Source of the DNA: Schistocerca nitens
Lineage: Eukaryota; Arthropoda; Insecta; Orthoptera; Acrididae
Direction of reading: 5' to 3'
DNA: 64,000 nucleotides
Assembly: GCF_023898315.1 (NCBI RefSeq)
Contig: NC_064621.1
Coordinates: 130,570,521 to 130,634,520 of the forward strand
The position numbers and the translations under genes were made by a program. Positions 10,190 through 21,424 of the stretch are shown here, piece by piece. Position 1 is the stretch's first letter; the number at the start of each line of letters is the position of its first letter. The notes below the pieces were generated by a model. It was given only the letters and a program-made list of their open reading frames with translations. It was not told the origin of the DNA and made no database searches.

Positions 10190-10562
10190 TTTAACTACTA
10201 AAAAATACAGCAAGTTCTACAATTCATTATTTTAACTGGCTTAATTGTGGACAAGGTTAATCTGTTAAGCTATTCTACTTTTCTAGTTTATTCTGCAGCG
10301 ATTACAGGTGTGCCAGTTGGTATTACAAACCTACTGTTTTAAGGCCTGCTCACTGAGCTAAACCCATGTGAGCGTGCCCCTGGCACTGGGCTGGCCAAGT
10401 CTGTGTTGTCGCTGCAGTCCCTACTTGTTAGTGTTTTAAATCTACTACTACTGCTACTGCCTGGTGGGTGATGCACTCGCTGGCCCTGTCCAGTAGTGCG
10501 GCGGACTCCAGTCGAGGGAGACGCCTGCTCCGCACCCGGCGGTATGGCGAGTTCATCTCAGT
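10190..10562 (-). other. 3' UTR of the R1-like LINE, proximal part
   Basis: Sequence between the end of the ORF2 remnant and the nested Tc1. The remaining 3' UTR continues on the other side of the Tc1 (8685-8763). No motif beyond the distal AATAAA. Confidence 0.5.
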
Positions 10563-13500
10563 CTAGTCCGGGTTCAATGTCGTCTGTCTTGGGTTCTTAA
10601 AAAGTCTCGCAAGATCTTCTATGATACCACGTTTGCCAATGTGTTGAGAATACTGAAGGTATCGGCACGTCGTATTAGGGCATAAGTGTCGTGATCGGGT
10701 AATTGTGCTTACAGTCATGCGCCACATCATCATATAACGGGCAGTCATATATGATGTGCTCAGGTGTTCCGTCTTGAGCGCCACAGTCGCACGCTGGTGT
10801 AGCTCTTTTCCCAAACCGACATAGGTATGTCGGGTATCGTCCATGTCCCGTGAGAAAGTGCAATAGTCCCCTGCTTGGCTCGAAGTAGGTCATCCCAAGT
10901 CGCTCTTTGATATTCGGTAGCAGCTGAAAGACCCTTCTGCCAGTTTCTTCATTCTCCCAAGATGTTTGCCATAACTCCTCCCCCCTACTCTTTATGGCAG
11001 GTTTATCTCCTACCTGAACCCCCAAAATGTCTCTTGTCTTGTCTATCTTTCCCTTAGTGATCCAGTACCATGCGGCTTGTTCTCTTATCTTTATGTCTAA
11101 TGGACATAATCCCATTAGCACCAATAGAGCCCCCCCCCCCCCCCCAGGAGTCGTTCTATAGGCCCATACAGACCGCATTATCATGTTTCTTTGCACCCTT
11201 CTCACGGCCACGACCGGCATCACCCTCGTGAGCCTGTGAGCCCAGACCCCACACGCATAACCTACTACTGATGACAGGATGCTGTTGTGGTATAATTTGA
11301 TGAGAGCAGGTGGCAGGTGAAATCTTTTGTGACCAATGTTGATGACGTTGTTCAGGGTTTCTATGGCGCGTAGTGTAATGGTTTCGATATTAGATGTACA
11401 GCTCCATTTTTCATCAATGATTACTCCGAGATATCGCGCTTCGCGACGCCGAAGAACTGGTGTTCCATATATTCTTACCGTGGGATTCCTGACCAGACTG
11501 CCTTCTAGGTAGGAGAAGGTATGTTGACTTGTTTGGTGCGATTTTCATTTTGGTTTGTTGACACCATTCAGCTAGTATGCTTATTGCTCTTTCTACTTTT
11601 GGTTCAAGTTCTTCACGGCTACGGCCGCCGACCAACAGGAGGAGGTCGTCAGCGTAGGCTATCACGTCTAGCACGTCCTCGCTAAGTTGTAGTTTTTCTA
11701 GCAGTGGTTCTACGTTTACATCCTAAAAGAGTGGCCCCAGTACGGAGCCCTGGGGACACCCCTTCGTAATGGTCTTGCTTATCTTGTCGCTAGGCGATGA
11801 TAACCAGACCTCCCTGTCCATGCAATACCTCCTGAGACAGCCATAGAGGGACCCTGGGCGCTCCTTGTCACGCAAGCGGGAGAAGAGCGAGGGCCACCAC
11901 AGGTTGTAGAAGGCGCCACTGATGTCCGCCATGATGCCGATCACATATTTGTACGGGGCAGAGCCACAGACCTCAGCCGCCAGGGCGATTACGTCAGACG
12001 CCGATCGCCCCGGCCGGAAGCCGAACTGCCTGTCGCTCATCCCGCACAAAGTCCTGTGTGCGGTCAGTCTGTCATCCAATAGCTTCTCTAACAGTTTCCC
12101 CATGATGTCTAGGAGACATATTGGTCTGTAGGACTTTGGCTCCATGGGATCTTTGTCCTTGCCCTTCTTGACCATATTTGCCCTTTTCCAAATTTTGGGG
12201 AATTTACCGATCCTAAGACATTCTTTATATAAACCTGTAAGAGGTGCTATTAGCTGTGGGGCGAGGAACTGTACCTCCTCCGCTACTATACCATCTGGCC
12301 CTGGTGCTTTCCCCCTTTTTAGAGACTTTATCTGTGCAGCAATTTCTTCTTCAGAAAAAGGATACACCCTGGTGTTGTTGGTGTACTCCTGCTGATCTGC
12401 CCTGCGGATTTGCTATTGGGTCTCTGTTTCTCCATTTTCCTCATCATCTGGAAGTAGAGTCCGCAGGAGGACTTCGGCGGTCTCCCGCCAGGACTCTGTT
12501 GTTCTGGTGACCTTATCTTCTTCCTGGCCAGCTTGTAGGGAACTCCCCACGGGTCAGTTTCAAGTTGTCTAAGTACGTAGTCCTCCCAGCTCTTCATCCT
12601 TACCTGTTTTAATTTTATCTGGAATGCTTCCTTCGCTTCTCTCTATTGCTGCAGCCAGTGTTGTTTTTCCGGCCAGACGGCACTTCGCTGGTAGTACTTC
12701 TTGGCCCGTCGGACAGACTGGCGCAGACGTTCGAGGTCGGCAGTCCATGGCGATAGGGAGGCCGCTACGGCCCTTCTCCTAGTCGGAACGGCGGCTTTTA
12801 CCGCCCTAACTGCTGATCCCACCAGTTCCTCGGCGTACCTATCCACGTCCAGGTCACCCTCGGGCAATGGAGGAATACTACACTCTCGAGCCAGGCGTTC
12901 CCAGTTGGTTTTATTAAAGTTGTACTGTGTTTCCCACCCCAGGTCCCAGCGGCACTCTTCCTGACTGAGTTGAAAGACGATCAGATTGTGATCGCTTGTG
13001 GTGACTTGATCTTTAACTACCCAACTTTGGATGTTACTACTGATGTTAGATGTGGCCAGCGTGACATCAATGTTGGTCCCTAATCCACCTCCATCTGTGT
13101 AGGTGGGGGGATTTCCTGGTTTATTGGCCACAACAAGCTGTTGGGCCATGATCAACTCTTCAGCCCTTTCGCCATTTGCATCTCTGGTGCCGCTGTACCA
13201 TAGGGGGGATTTCGCGTTCATATCTGCCGTTATGATAACCTTCTTTCCCTGTAACGCCGTGGTCGTTTCTGCGAGATGATCTAGGTGGTCCTCAAAGTTC
13301 CCTCCGTACTGGAAGTACATGTTTACTATGAATACCAAGCCAAGAGGCGTCTGTAATTCCACGACGTTACAGTGGCTGTTTGACAGCTGCATTATTGTCG
13401 TTGTTCTCAGCCCTTTATTCGTGATGATCACAACTGCTTGAGGTTCTTCTCCATTGGAGCTGACTTGCCAGGAGGCTGACATGAAGGGGATTTGCCCAGC

Positions 13501-13609
13501 CCGAGAATATTACGTCCAGTCTCAGCTCCTTCACTATCCTTCGTAGCTCCTGCATGACAAGACGGCTATTGTGGGTGTTGATTTGTCCAATTGTGACTTT
13601 TGGTGACAT
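10563..13609 (-). pseudogene. R1-like LINE ORF2: endonuclease, RT and CCHC tail, frameshifted
   Basis: The start is probably MSPKVTIGQINTHNS at 13609. A frameshift near 13450-13490 moves into the endonuclease body, which contains ADMNAKSPLW and TSDHNLIVF, the R1-type APE endonuclease signature. The RT follows with GKAPGPDGI, SYRPICLLD, FGFRPGRSASD, KGCPQGSVLGPLF and catalytic YADD (~11655). The C-terminal part has GHGRYPTYLCRFGK and the zinc-binding CxC-x8-H-x4-C pattern (CDCGAQDGTPEHIIYDC), typical of R1 and its relatives. Breaks include frame changes near 12370 and 11510, a stop just after GPLF, and a poly(C) slip at ~11131-11147. The protein cannot be made whole from this copy. Confidence 0.85.
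11131..11147. repeat. Poly(C) tract in the LINE ORF2
   Basis: A homopolymer of about 16 C. On the coding strand it appears as poly(Gly) and is a likely site of slippage frameshift. Confidence 0.8.
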
Positions 13610-14433
13610 TATAGGAAGTATGTGTGGAAGTTACATTCAGGCCAAGGTTTATTCCAGTCTGACGCTATTCGCCCATCAGCCAAGACAGACTGTGCATACA
13701 TTTCGTCTATTTCGACTCTCCTTTCAAACACTTTTTTGAGCAGGTCACGCAGGACTCCGAATTCGGTGGGGAAGTTCATTGACCTTAACTGTATTCTGTC
13801 TACAGCCTCCATTGTAGGGAAGGTGACCCTTCTTCCGTATTTATGCCCTACACGTACGACGTGCTGGAGTGCTGTGGTGAGGATGGCCGGCTGCTCCAGG
13901 CGGGAGAGCTGCATTGCAAATTCTAGGTTAGGATAGATTCTCCTAAGGTCTACTCCCGTGGGTCTTGATGTTGCTGCGTCCAGTTGCGTTGTACTTGTGA
14001 CAGAGCTATCCTGTGGGATTGTTTTGAGGGTGTCGTCTTGTGTGGGGATTGTGGTGTTCGTATTTTGGGGTTCGGGGTCATTAGCTGGCGTGTGAGTGCT
14101 TAGCGTTGGGGTAGGTTGACTTGTTGTTGCTGATCGGGCGACAAAGTTTGCCGCTTCAGGGTTAAGTGTGGAGGTGACAACTGGAGGAGCATAATTTACT
14201 GGTTCAGCCTGTATGGATATATCTTTTTTGGGTGTTGTTAGTTCGTCTTCTTCTTCTTCTGGTTCTGTTTGTATACTTACATTTCTCACGGTTATTTCTT
14301 GTTTCTTGATATTCTGTACTTGATTTATAAATCCTTTGAATTTACGTGCTCTTTCAGCGTCTCTTCTTTGTTTACTGGGGGATTTCCTTTTCTTAACTGT
14401 CCTGCTTTGATTTGCAGCGTCAGCCATAATCAA
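13609..14433 (-). CDS. R1-like LINE ORF1 C-terminal part or separate small ORF
   Basis: A 274-codon open frame begins near MADAANQSRTVKKRK. The N-terminus is strongly basic (KSPSKQRRDAERARKF), as seen after the zinc knuckles of many insect LINE gag proteins. A middle acidic and Ser/Thr/Pro-rich linker follows (QTEPEEEEDEL). The last ~90 residues look folded (RIYPNLEFAMQLSRLEQPAI...). Its stop overlaps the ORF2 Met at 13609. It may originally have been continuous with the zinc-knuckle ORF immediately upstream. Function is probably RNA binding or particle assembly, by context only. Confidence 0.6.
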   Translation of the reverse strand: MIMADAANQSRTVKKRKSPSKQRRDAERARKFKGFINQVQNIKKQEITVRNVSIQTEPEEEEDELTTPKKDISIQAEPVNYAPPVVTSTLNPEAANFVARSATTSQPTPTLSTHTPANDPEPQNTNTTIPTQDDTLKTIPQDSSVTSTTQLDAATSRPTGVDLRRIYPNLEFAMQLSRLEQPAILTTALQHVVRVGHKYGRRVTFPTMEAVDRIQLRSMNFPTEFGVLRDLLKKVFERRVEIDEMYAQSVLADGRIASDWNKPWPECNFHTYFL

Positions 14434-14439
14434 TTCTGG

Positions 14440-15501
14440 CTATTAAGCGCTGTTCCAACATCTTGTAAGTTGGGCAGTTTCTACCAGATGCCCCGCAGGA
14501 CTATTTACCTCTGCGTGTGCATGGCACACAAACGCTTGTTTTACTGCAGTTTTTTCTGAGGTGATCTTCAGAACCGCACCTGGAGCAAGCCGGCTTCCCA
14601 GTACAGTATTTGTGTATGTGGTCGATATCTGCACAGTTGTGGCAACGAGGTACCACCAGGAAATCCTTGACATTTATGGCATGAAAGCCTATGTAAACCT
14701 TGCCCATTGTTGTTAGCCTTTTCCAACGAGCCCCTGAGACCTCCGCCACATGGTGGACTACATCTCGGTCCCTCGGTCCTGTTCTGAAACTTAACTTAAA
14801 ATCTTTCATAAAAGTTTCAATGTCCATGTCGTCTAGATTCTGTTGGTACAGAGTGTCACAGGGGTCTTCATTGGTTAGTGAAACTGGAACATCATGTAGG
14901 ATGACCAGTGGATTCCTCTTTCGTGGGGGCTCACACCGGACTGATTTGCAGAGTTTCTGATTTGCCAGTATCTTGTCTTTGTCCTCATCTGTGGCAACGT
15001 CAACAATGACTACATTCTTGGTTGCCTTGACCCTGTTGATCTTAATCTTGTCTCTAGCTGGGTTTACTGAGGTTGCAAAGACCTCCTGAACTTTCTTAAT
15101 GTCCTGTCCCGGGAGTGGTCGCAAGAAGACCGCTGTGTCGCTTTCGCAATCGTTTCTTTGGTGGATTGAGCTTTTGTTGCCGCTTGCGCGACAACGCCGG
15201 CCCATGTCTTTGTCGGTTGCTTCCTGAGCCTGTCATTCTCTTTCTCTAATTCCTCTATCCTGCCCTCTAGCTTGGCGTTGGCGATTGACCATGCCGCCAG
15301 CTCATTCTTGAGTGTTTGTACGGCAGCCTGACTGATTTTCCCGTTCTTTACATTTTGGTCAATAAATTGGCTTAACCTCATAAAACGCTCCATAGTATTT
15401 TCCTCCATCGCTTGACTCATGCCATCTTGTGGCGAGAGATCAGCTATCATAGAAGCCCTCGTGGGCGCACTCGATTCGCTTGTCTCATCTATAGCCATCA
15501 T
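14440..15501 (-). pseudogene. R1-like LINE ORF1 (gag-like, zinc knuckles), frameshifted
   Basis: Begins MAIDETSESSAPTRAS near 15501. A coiled coil rich in Leu and Glu follows (LKNELAAWSIANAKLEGRIE). A frameshift near 15130-15160 passes into DTAVFLRPLPGQDIKK, an RRM-like gag segment. Two CCHC knuckles then appear with the spacing C-x2-C-x4-H-x4-C: CHNCADIDHIHKYC and CSRCGSEDHLRKNC. A third is started by CVPC and broken by another frameshift at ~14500. Such proteins bind LINE RNA to form the retrotransposition particle. At least two frameshifts inactivate it. Confidence 0.78.
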
Positions 15502-16922
15502 TCATATTTGACAAGCGGAAAAATTGGGAGCCACGTCTCTTGCCCCGGACCGGCTCCTCTGGCGTGGGGGGGACTAGAGTGTAGCTCGTCCACCGGCCTC
15601 GCCCCTAGACCAAGGACCCCTGAGAGCTGCCAGGTTCAGCGCGCCGTTTCTAGCGCACTGGTCCCCTTCGATAACTAGCCACCTCCGATTTCACCTATCT
15701 CGCACCGGCAAGTATACCCCGCACTCCGGGGAGGCGGATACACCTCGCGCCCTTCGCCCCCTACTGGCCCAAGCCTCCACCTGACGGCCAAGTACCCACT
15801 CCTACTCAGGTGGTGGGCCGGTCACCCAGTCGTTCGGGGGTCTGGGCCCATCTAACCTCACCCAGGCTGTGTTACCACCTCCTGGGCTTGGCGGAACACG
15901 CCTCGGAAAGCCAGAGGCGCGGCGAAGCACACTTGCCGACTTGGGGCAGGATCTCACGACGGCAAACCAGCCACCGGCGTAGGGACACAGTTGGTGTGGT
16001 GTCCTCTGGGGAGTAGCAGCGCCAGGCCAGCGCAACATGTCGCAGCCGAAGCTCACGCCACGTCGCACCCGCCCCGCACCACCTCTCAAACCAGAGCATT
16101 GAGGGGACAGGTGTAGTGTCCCCTGTTGCGCAGCTCCCCCTGCGCCATGCATCCTTTGCTTTCGCTTTGGGTTGGGAGACATTTAACGTCGTCCAGGACG
16201 TGAGGAGCTACAGCAGCCAGGCTGCAGGGCTCCGGGATCGTCGTTTGACTTACCCTCATACCCTCCCCCAGCTGCGAAGCTCGAGAGACAGATGGTGTGT
16301 CCCTCGTAACGCAGCTTCCCCTGCGCCATGCACCCTTTGCTTTCGCCTCGGGTTGGGGGCGTTTAACGTCCTACCTTGACGGGAGTTTAACGTCCTTCCT
16401 TGACACAACGACAACCCTCACCTTTCCACAGCTCGGAGATGTTATGAAGTTGTGATGATGTTGAAAGAATGATGGTATGGCCCGGGTCTTATATTGTGGA
16501 GTTTGACATCATCGAGACGGTGCGGCGCTCAAACCTGAGTTACGTTCCCTGGAGGGCCTCCACACGTACTGGGGGATCATGGCCGACCATGTCTCACCCA
16601 CCGCTTTTGATAGTTCACGGTGGGCCAGTGCGGATCAGTGAGGATTGCACCCAGTTAAGGGCTAGCCTTTTAACGTCATGCATGGACGGCCCTTCCCGTG
16701 TTAGCTTCACCCCATCTAGGGGGCTACTGAGCGCCGGGGCGACGTCAAGGCCACGGGATAGGACATTGCGGTCCCCGCCCCACTCAGGTTCCTCTGAGCC
16801 GCAGAGCACTTCAGAAATCTGAAGATTTCCAGGAATCAGAGGGTCTCCTGTCGGTTTTAACCCAGTTTCGGAAGGTAACACACCTTCCCCAGGCGGCGCC
16901 ACGCAGACCGCTTTCCCGTGCG
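15502..16922 (-). promoter_or_regulatory. GC-rich 5' UTR of the R1-like LINE, with a duplicated segment
   Basis: About 1.4 kb of GC-rich sequence between the ORF1 start and the TSD-defined 5' end. A ~80-bp segment containing 'ctttgctttcg' occurs at ~16113-16195 and again at ~16294-16375, 181 bp apart. Phrases such as 'tttaacgtc' recur further (16390, 16672). Duplicated units in 5' UTRs are frequent in LINEs and can hold internal promoters; promoter activity here is inferred. Confidence 0.55.
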
Positions 16923-16935
16923 ACATGACGGATAT
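16923..16935. repeat. Target-site duplication of the R1-like LINE, 5' side
   Basis: 'acatgacggatat', partner of 8663-8675. Confidence 0.8.
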
Positions 16936-18035
16936 TATTAGAGCTGGCAATACTCTCTTAGGATTTAAAGATTGGCTACAGCGCACATACACAAGCTGTG
17001 GAATCTAAGATATTGTTGTCGCGCTTCGCAGCTCACGGATTAATTTGTGGCAGTTTGTAAGCCAGTGTAGGAGCCCGCCTGCTGAAGGGTCGTCGCCGAG
17101 CTGCCGTACTGCCGTGTCCGCCAGCAGCGACACAGGATTTGGTATTGAGATGATATTTTCTATAATTTGCAGCGCGCTTATTAATTTAAAGAAAAGGGTT
17201 TGTGTATGTGCATAGCAGCAGACGGTAATTTTGATAGTGATAGGGGTTGAATTCTTAAAGGAAACCATTGTTGGGCGAATAGATTAAGTACTGATTTTTG
17301 TCATTGATTTATTTTGTAATTTTCAGGGAATTGTTTCACCATGTATTTAATTGAGAAGTATTTCAGTCTGTCTCAAGAGTTTGATTAATTTGTAATATTG
17401 CTTTAATGCCTCTGGAGGCAGATTTTCATACGAATCGATTGTTCAAAGAGCTTCTAGCGTTTTGTTAATTGAATGAGAAAGAATCGCTTTCAGAATATAG
17501 TTTTTTAAAAAAGGAATTACTTGTTTGGGTTATCATTTATCGACTTTAGATTTGACCAAACACTTTCTCTCGAATTATATGTAGTTGTAGTAAGCAGCAG
17601 CAGCCGCAGCAACAGCAGAAGCCGCCATACAGAACATGCATTGCACTCGGCATGAATAATAGGTTTTTTTTATGTTTTTGTTAAATAATGGAATGCAGGA
17701 GATCAAGCAGTGGCAGCAGAAAGACCAAGTAAGCTATTTATTGCGCACAGGACCAATTAAAAAAAAGTTTAGGCGATCTGTGTAATAGTAAAGTTAACAA
17801 GAGTACAAGCACGAGATTTTCAGTAGAAAACATGAGATAAGAAGATAGAGCTCGCGACCTTCAATTAAATGATGAAACTTTCGTTCCATTCGGAACCGAC
17901 GCCCATTATCAGCGTCAGAATGAAGTGTGAGCTCCACGGTCGCGAAAACATTGTTGTATTCTTTGTGGCCTAGTGTCAGTTAGCACCTGAATGTCATGTT
18001 TCATGTTGAGCGAGTTCTTGTCAAACATGAAACAC
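16936..18035. other. No recognised gene
   Basis: AT-rich sequence downstream of the LINE insertion. A CAG-like run sits at ~17590-17625. No coding or repeat signature was recognised. Confidence 0.5.
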
Positions 18036-18039
18036 AAGC

Positions 18040-18720
18040 ATTGTCATTTCATGAAGGTTGCAGGCAGGAGGCTGTTTTATAACTAAACGTCCTCTCACCG
18101 TATCCAAAACATGCTCTATGGGCAGGTCAGTCAAGGATCCGTATATTCCTCAAAGAAGTTGCGTCAAATGCAATGTGATCTTGCATTATCCTGCTGAAAA
18201 ATACCATTTCATACGATGGTCACGAAGGTTTTCACTTTGTAGCCACGTACTATCTAGCAATAAATACTTATCAGATCAGTGCTGCCGACTTATCCAATAG
18301 CTACCCATACTGAGGTACCACGAGTTGGAGAGGTACGAGTCCCGAGGATCTCTGCTTTCTGAACCTTTCACCATATCGTCTACAGACTTGTTGGAGTCGA
18401 CTTAAAAGCCGCGAAGAGAAGCGAAGCTCATTGCTGAACACAACAGAATACCACTCAATTTCCCAGCTGACTCTTGCCTTACACCATCCACGTTTCGGTG
18501 GTCTGTGGTAGGATGCCAATGGTAAACGACGCATGGTAGCTCAAGATCTCAGTCCAGTAAGCAATGATGTGTTCCCACGGCTCATGGTGACACTACGTCT
18601 GTGAACTCTGCCCATACTTTAGCTGTTGTCATCTGTTTATTAGAGACAACCAGTGCAACTTTCCTACACTCTCCTTGTGGTGCAGTCCTCCTGGAAGGAT
18701 CTCCTTACCACACTATTGTC
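18040..18720 (-). mobile_element. Tc1-like transposon relic (distinct family)
   Basis: Minus-strand fragments match a Tc1 transposase in the right order. RRLPLASYHRPPKRGWCKAR leads to VVFSNELRF, where the family has the first catalytic Asp (here Asn). Further down, in a shifted frame, comes FQQDNARSH with the second Asp, then a degenerate counterpart of PIEHVWD. Several stops and frameshifts lie between. TIRs were not located, so both ends are approximate. Confidence 0.55.
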
Positions 18721-18724
18721 CAGA

Positions 18725-18725
<1 letters not shown>

Positions 18726-18796
<71 letters not shown>
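18726..18796. repeat. (AT)n microsatellite
   Basis: About 35 uninterrupted AT dinucleotides. Tyr-Ile repeats in overlapping frames are artefacts of it. Confidence 0.95.
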
Positions 18797-18798
<2 letters not shown>

Positions 18799-18869
18799 AA
18801 TGCCCAAAATGTACTTACATCGTTCATCATCCTGCAGATACACATAGGATGAAATTATAATCAATGTAT

Positions 18870-20225
18870 TGGCACAGGCACGGAAATAATGATATATCAG
18901 TTTGGTAGAGCTCTGTCAAGATGAGTTTAGTATAACACTTCCCATTTCTTTCAGGGTAAAAGTCGTAAAAGACTATGTTTTTATAGTACTCCCTCGGTTT
19001 CTTATCATCATCATCTTCTTCTCTCTCTCTCTCTCTCTCCCTCCTTCCCTCTCCCTCTATTCTCTGTCATTGTCAGGCCTCCGTTCTGTCTCTCTTATAT
19101 ATATCACACACCATCACTGTCATTATCATCTTCTCTTATCCTCGTTCTCAATGGTGGCCAAGGATTTTGCAATCACGCAGCTACCTCTCCCACTGTCTCT
19201 GTCTTTTTCCTTTTTAGGTTGCTTATTATATACTGACTGCTGCGATAAATACTCCGTTGGATTAATGTCTGAAAAAACTCCTGGATGACTGAATAAACTG
19301 TCGGTGGGATGAAATAATTGTAAAGCAAAATTTGTTTCGCGAAATTCACACGTTTCAGTAATAAGTTACCGGATCGTTTTGATTTATCAATCATGTATTA
19401 ATTTTTTTGACGCCGTCTGTTTCCTTAAATACACCACAACCAGAAGTATAATTTGTGCCTGCACTAAGAAATCAGCGCATTGAATTAACTGGTAACCAAC
19501 GCAAACTCCCCACGATTTTCATTAGTAAGAAGCAGCTTAAAGTTGGCTGCTCTCTTAAATTACAGTCCATATATATGTAATAATATCAATGATGAATATT
19601 GAAAGTGATTATTCGTCGAAGCTACTGCTTATTGGCAACTATGGTCTGAAGGACCAGATAAAAAGATTAGTTGTAAAGTTCTATTGCTTCTCACATTATT
19701 TATATTCCTGTGAATAACATTACATGGTGAAATTAATCGAATAAACGCATTAAATTAGTTATAGGGCGAACGGAAGACTTATAATTGTCTGGAAGCCTCT
19801 AGAGATGTTTTGGGCAAGTTTTGACAAAAAAAAAAAAAGGAGACGCTAATGCAACTTATTCGATCGTACAGTTCATAGGAGACTTAACAGTCACATCTGA
19901 AGAAAGAAGACGAAGAAATTCAGAGACTCGTTGCTGAGACTGTAGGAAAACTATATACCGAGTACAAAAGTCCAACCGACATGGCCAGTACATCACTGGA
20001 GGCGAAACGCTGTTGTCGCGAAAACTGGTGAATAAAGTTACATTCGCATTGAGAAAGACTTAAATTTTTCTCAAGTCTATGTGGACAGGTAGTCTTCGAG
20101 CCCGGCGACAGCCTCATCAGGACTTTGGCAGGTGACCTCAGTCAAACAAGGAGTGAAATAACCCCTTTGACGTTACTATTTAGGGGATGGTGGAGATTTC
20201 CCACGCACGACGAGCGTAGTGTAGT
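18870..20225. other. No recognised gene; CT-rich tract at about 19018-19080
   Basis: A polypyrimidine (CT)n-like tract and otherwise AT-rich sequence. No coding signature. Confidence 0.5.
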
Positions 20226-20235
20226 ACTTCAGAAA

Positions 20236-20450
20236 TGGCTGCTTCAAATGGCTCTGAGCACTATGGGACTAAACATCTATGATCATCAGTCCCCTAGAAC
20301 TTAGAACTACTTAAACCTAACTAACCTAAGGACATCACACAACACCCAGTCATCACGAGGCAGAGAAAATCCCTGACCCTGCCGGGTATCGAACCCGGGA
20401 ACCCGGGCGTGGGAAGCGAGAATGCTACCGCACGACCACGAGCTGCGGAC
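20236..20450 (-). mobile_element. SINE with Gly-tRNA-like head and the common body
   Basis: The minus strand begins with a tRNA-like head having a B box (GGTTCGATACC) in a context resembling tRNA-Gly. It continues 'tgatgtccttaggttagtta', the body shared with the main SINE family of this window, and ends 'gctcagagccatttgaa'. Candidate TSDs are 'acttcagaaa' (20226-20235) and 'acttgggaaa' (20451-20460), matching 8 of 10. Transcribed by Pol III if active and copied by a LINE RT. Confidence 0.8.
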
Positions 20451-20592
20451 ACTTGGGAAAGTTTTCAGTGCATAGTAAATACTTTTCAAAAGTTTCAGAG
20501 CTGACCTTTTCTGCTCAGAATTCAGTAAATCAGTAATAATATTAGTGGTCAGTTACCTGTGTTTCTACTAAGCGGCTGCAACAAAAAGAGTA

Positions 20593-20955
20593 TTGTTGTT
20601 AACTAAAGTGCGAGATCAGTTGAACGGATTAAGTAGTATTTTCAAACGAAATTATAAGATGAACGTAAGTAAAACTACAAGGGTAATGGTGTGTAGTCGA
20701 GATAAGTCAGGTGATTGTGAGGGAATGAACGTAGGAAGTGAGAGTAGGAATAGAGTCTATAAAAATAATATAAGCTTTTGAAAAGGTTTGCTATACAAGA
20801 ACGCCGAAGGTTAGAGTGGCTGGTAGTATAAGTAATGAAAAGATTCTCAATAGAATAGGGAAGAAATGAGCTTTATGGCGCAACTTGACGAATAATGGGA
20901 ATAAGTTGATAGGACACATCTTGAGACGTCAAGGAATAGTAAACTTTGTAATGGA
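20593..20955 (+). pseudogene. RTE-like LINE relic, post-RT region
   Basis: The plus-strand frame reads LTKVRDQLNGLSSIFKRNYKMNVSKTTRVMVCSRD, the segment that follows the FADD box in RT (YKMN..KTKVMV). Later, in other frames, it reads ILNRI and LIGHILRR, the LINE C-terminal region. Stops and frameshifts are frequent. Same family as 1736-2095. Confidence 0.6.
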
Positions 20956-20965
20956 GCGGGGTGTG

Positions 20966-21290
20966 CAAATCTAAGCTCTCCACTGAATGGCTGCTAGATA
21001 TAGAAAAATGTAAGTTAATGCATATGAGTAGGAAAAAAGTTCCCGTAATGCCTGAATGCAGCATTAGTAGCGTCCTGCTTGACACAGTCATGTCGATTAA
21101 ATATCTATGCGTAACGTTGCAAAACGATATAAAATGGAACGAGTATGTAAGGACGGTAGTAGGGAAGGCGAATTGTCGTCTTCGGTTTATTGGAACAGTT
21201 ATAGGATAGTGTGGTTCACCTGTAAAGGAGACCACGCACAGGACACAAGCCATTCTTCAGTATTGCTCGAGTGTTTGGGTCAGATTAATA
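20966..21290 (+). pseudogene. CR1-like LINE relic, RT C-terminal region
   Basis: The frame reads WLLDIEKCKLMHMSRKK, then SIKYLCVTLQNDIKWNEYV and GKANCRLRFIGTVIG. It aligns by eye with the CR1 ORF2 at 3232-6066 (LNVDKCNVLRIYRK, INCLGVRIRSDLKRNDHI, GKADARLRFIGRIL). A shifted frame then reads LQYCSSVW (compare LEYCSPMW). A Tc1 element inserted at 21291 interrupts it. Confidence 0.7.
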
Positions 21291-21424
21291 CACTACTGGC
21301 CACTAAAATTGCTACACCAAGAAGAAATGCAGATGATAAACGGGTATTTGTTCGACAAATATATTATACTAGAACTGACATGTGATTACATTTTCACGCA
21401 TTTTGGGTGCTTAGATCGTGAGAA

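Larger units (their letters stand above)
8676..16922 (-). mobile_element. R1-like non-LTR retrotransposon, full length, with TSD and poly(A)
   Basis: Coding regions are in the order gag-like ORF1, an 'MADAANQ' ORF, then endonuclease, RT and a CCHC C-terminus. The 3' end has an AATAAA signal (complement at 8689-8694) followed within 5 nt by a poly(A) run (poly(T) at 8675-8684). Flanks are 'acatgacgaatat' at 8663-8675 and 'acatgacggatat' at 16923-16935, a 13-bp TSD with one mismatch that fixes both ends. Without the nested Tc1 (1,422 bp plus TA) the element is about 6.8 kb. Multiple frameshifts in the ORFs make it non-autonomous now. Confidence 0.82.

Noticed and set aside
9722..10201. Long plus-strand frames over the Tc1 element (also 48476-48907 and 48790-49362)
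   Set aside because: They lie antisense to the transposase, have no motifs, and are explained by the GC-rich codon use of the transposase gene and its 5' flank.
9944..10213. 90-codon N-terminal extension of the Tc1 transposase
   Set aside because: It overlaps the TIR in copy 1, is shorter in copy 2 and has no family similarity; the MPRQRG Met fits the usual ~340-aa length.
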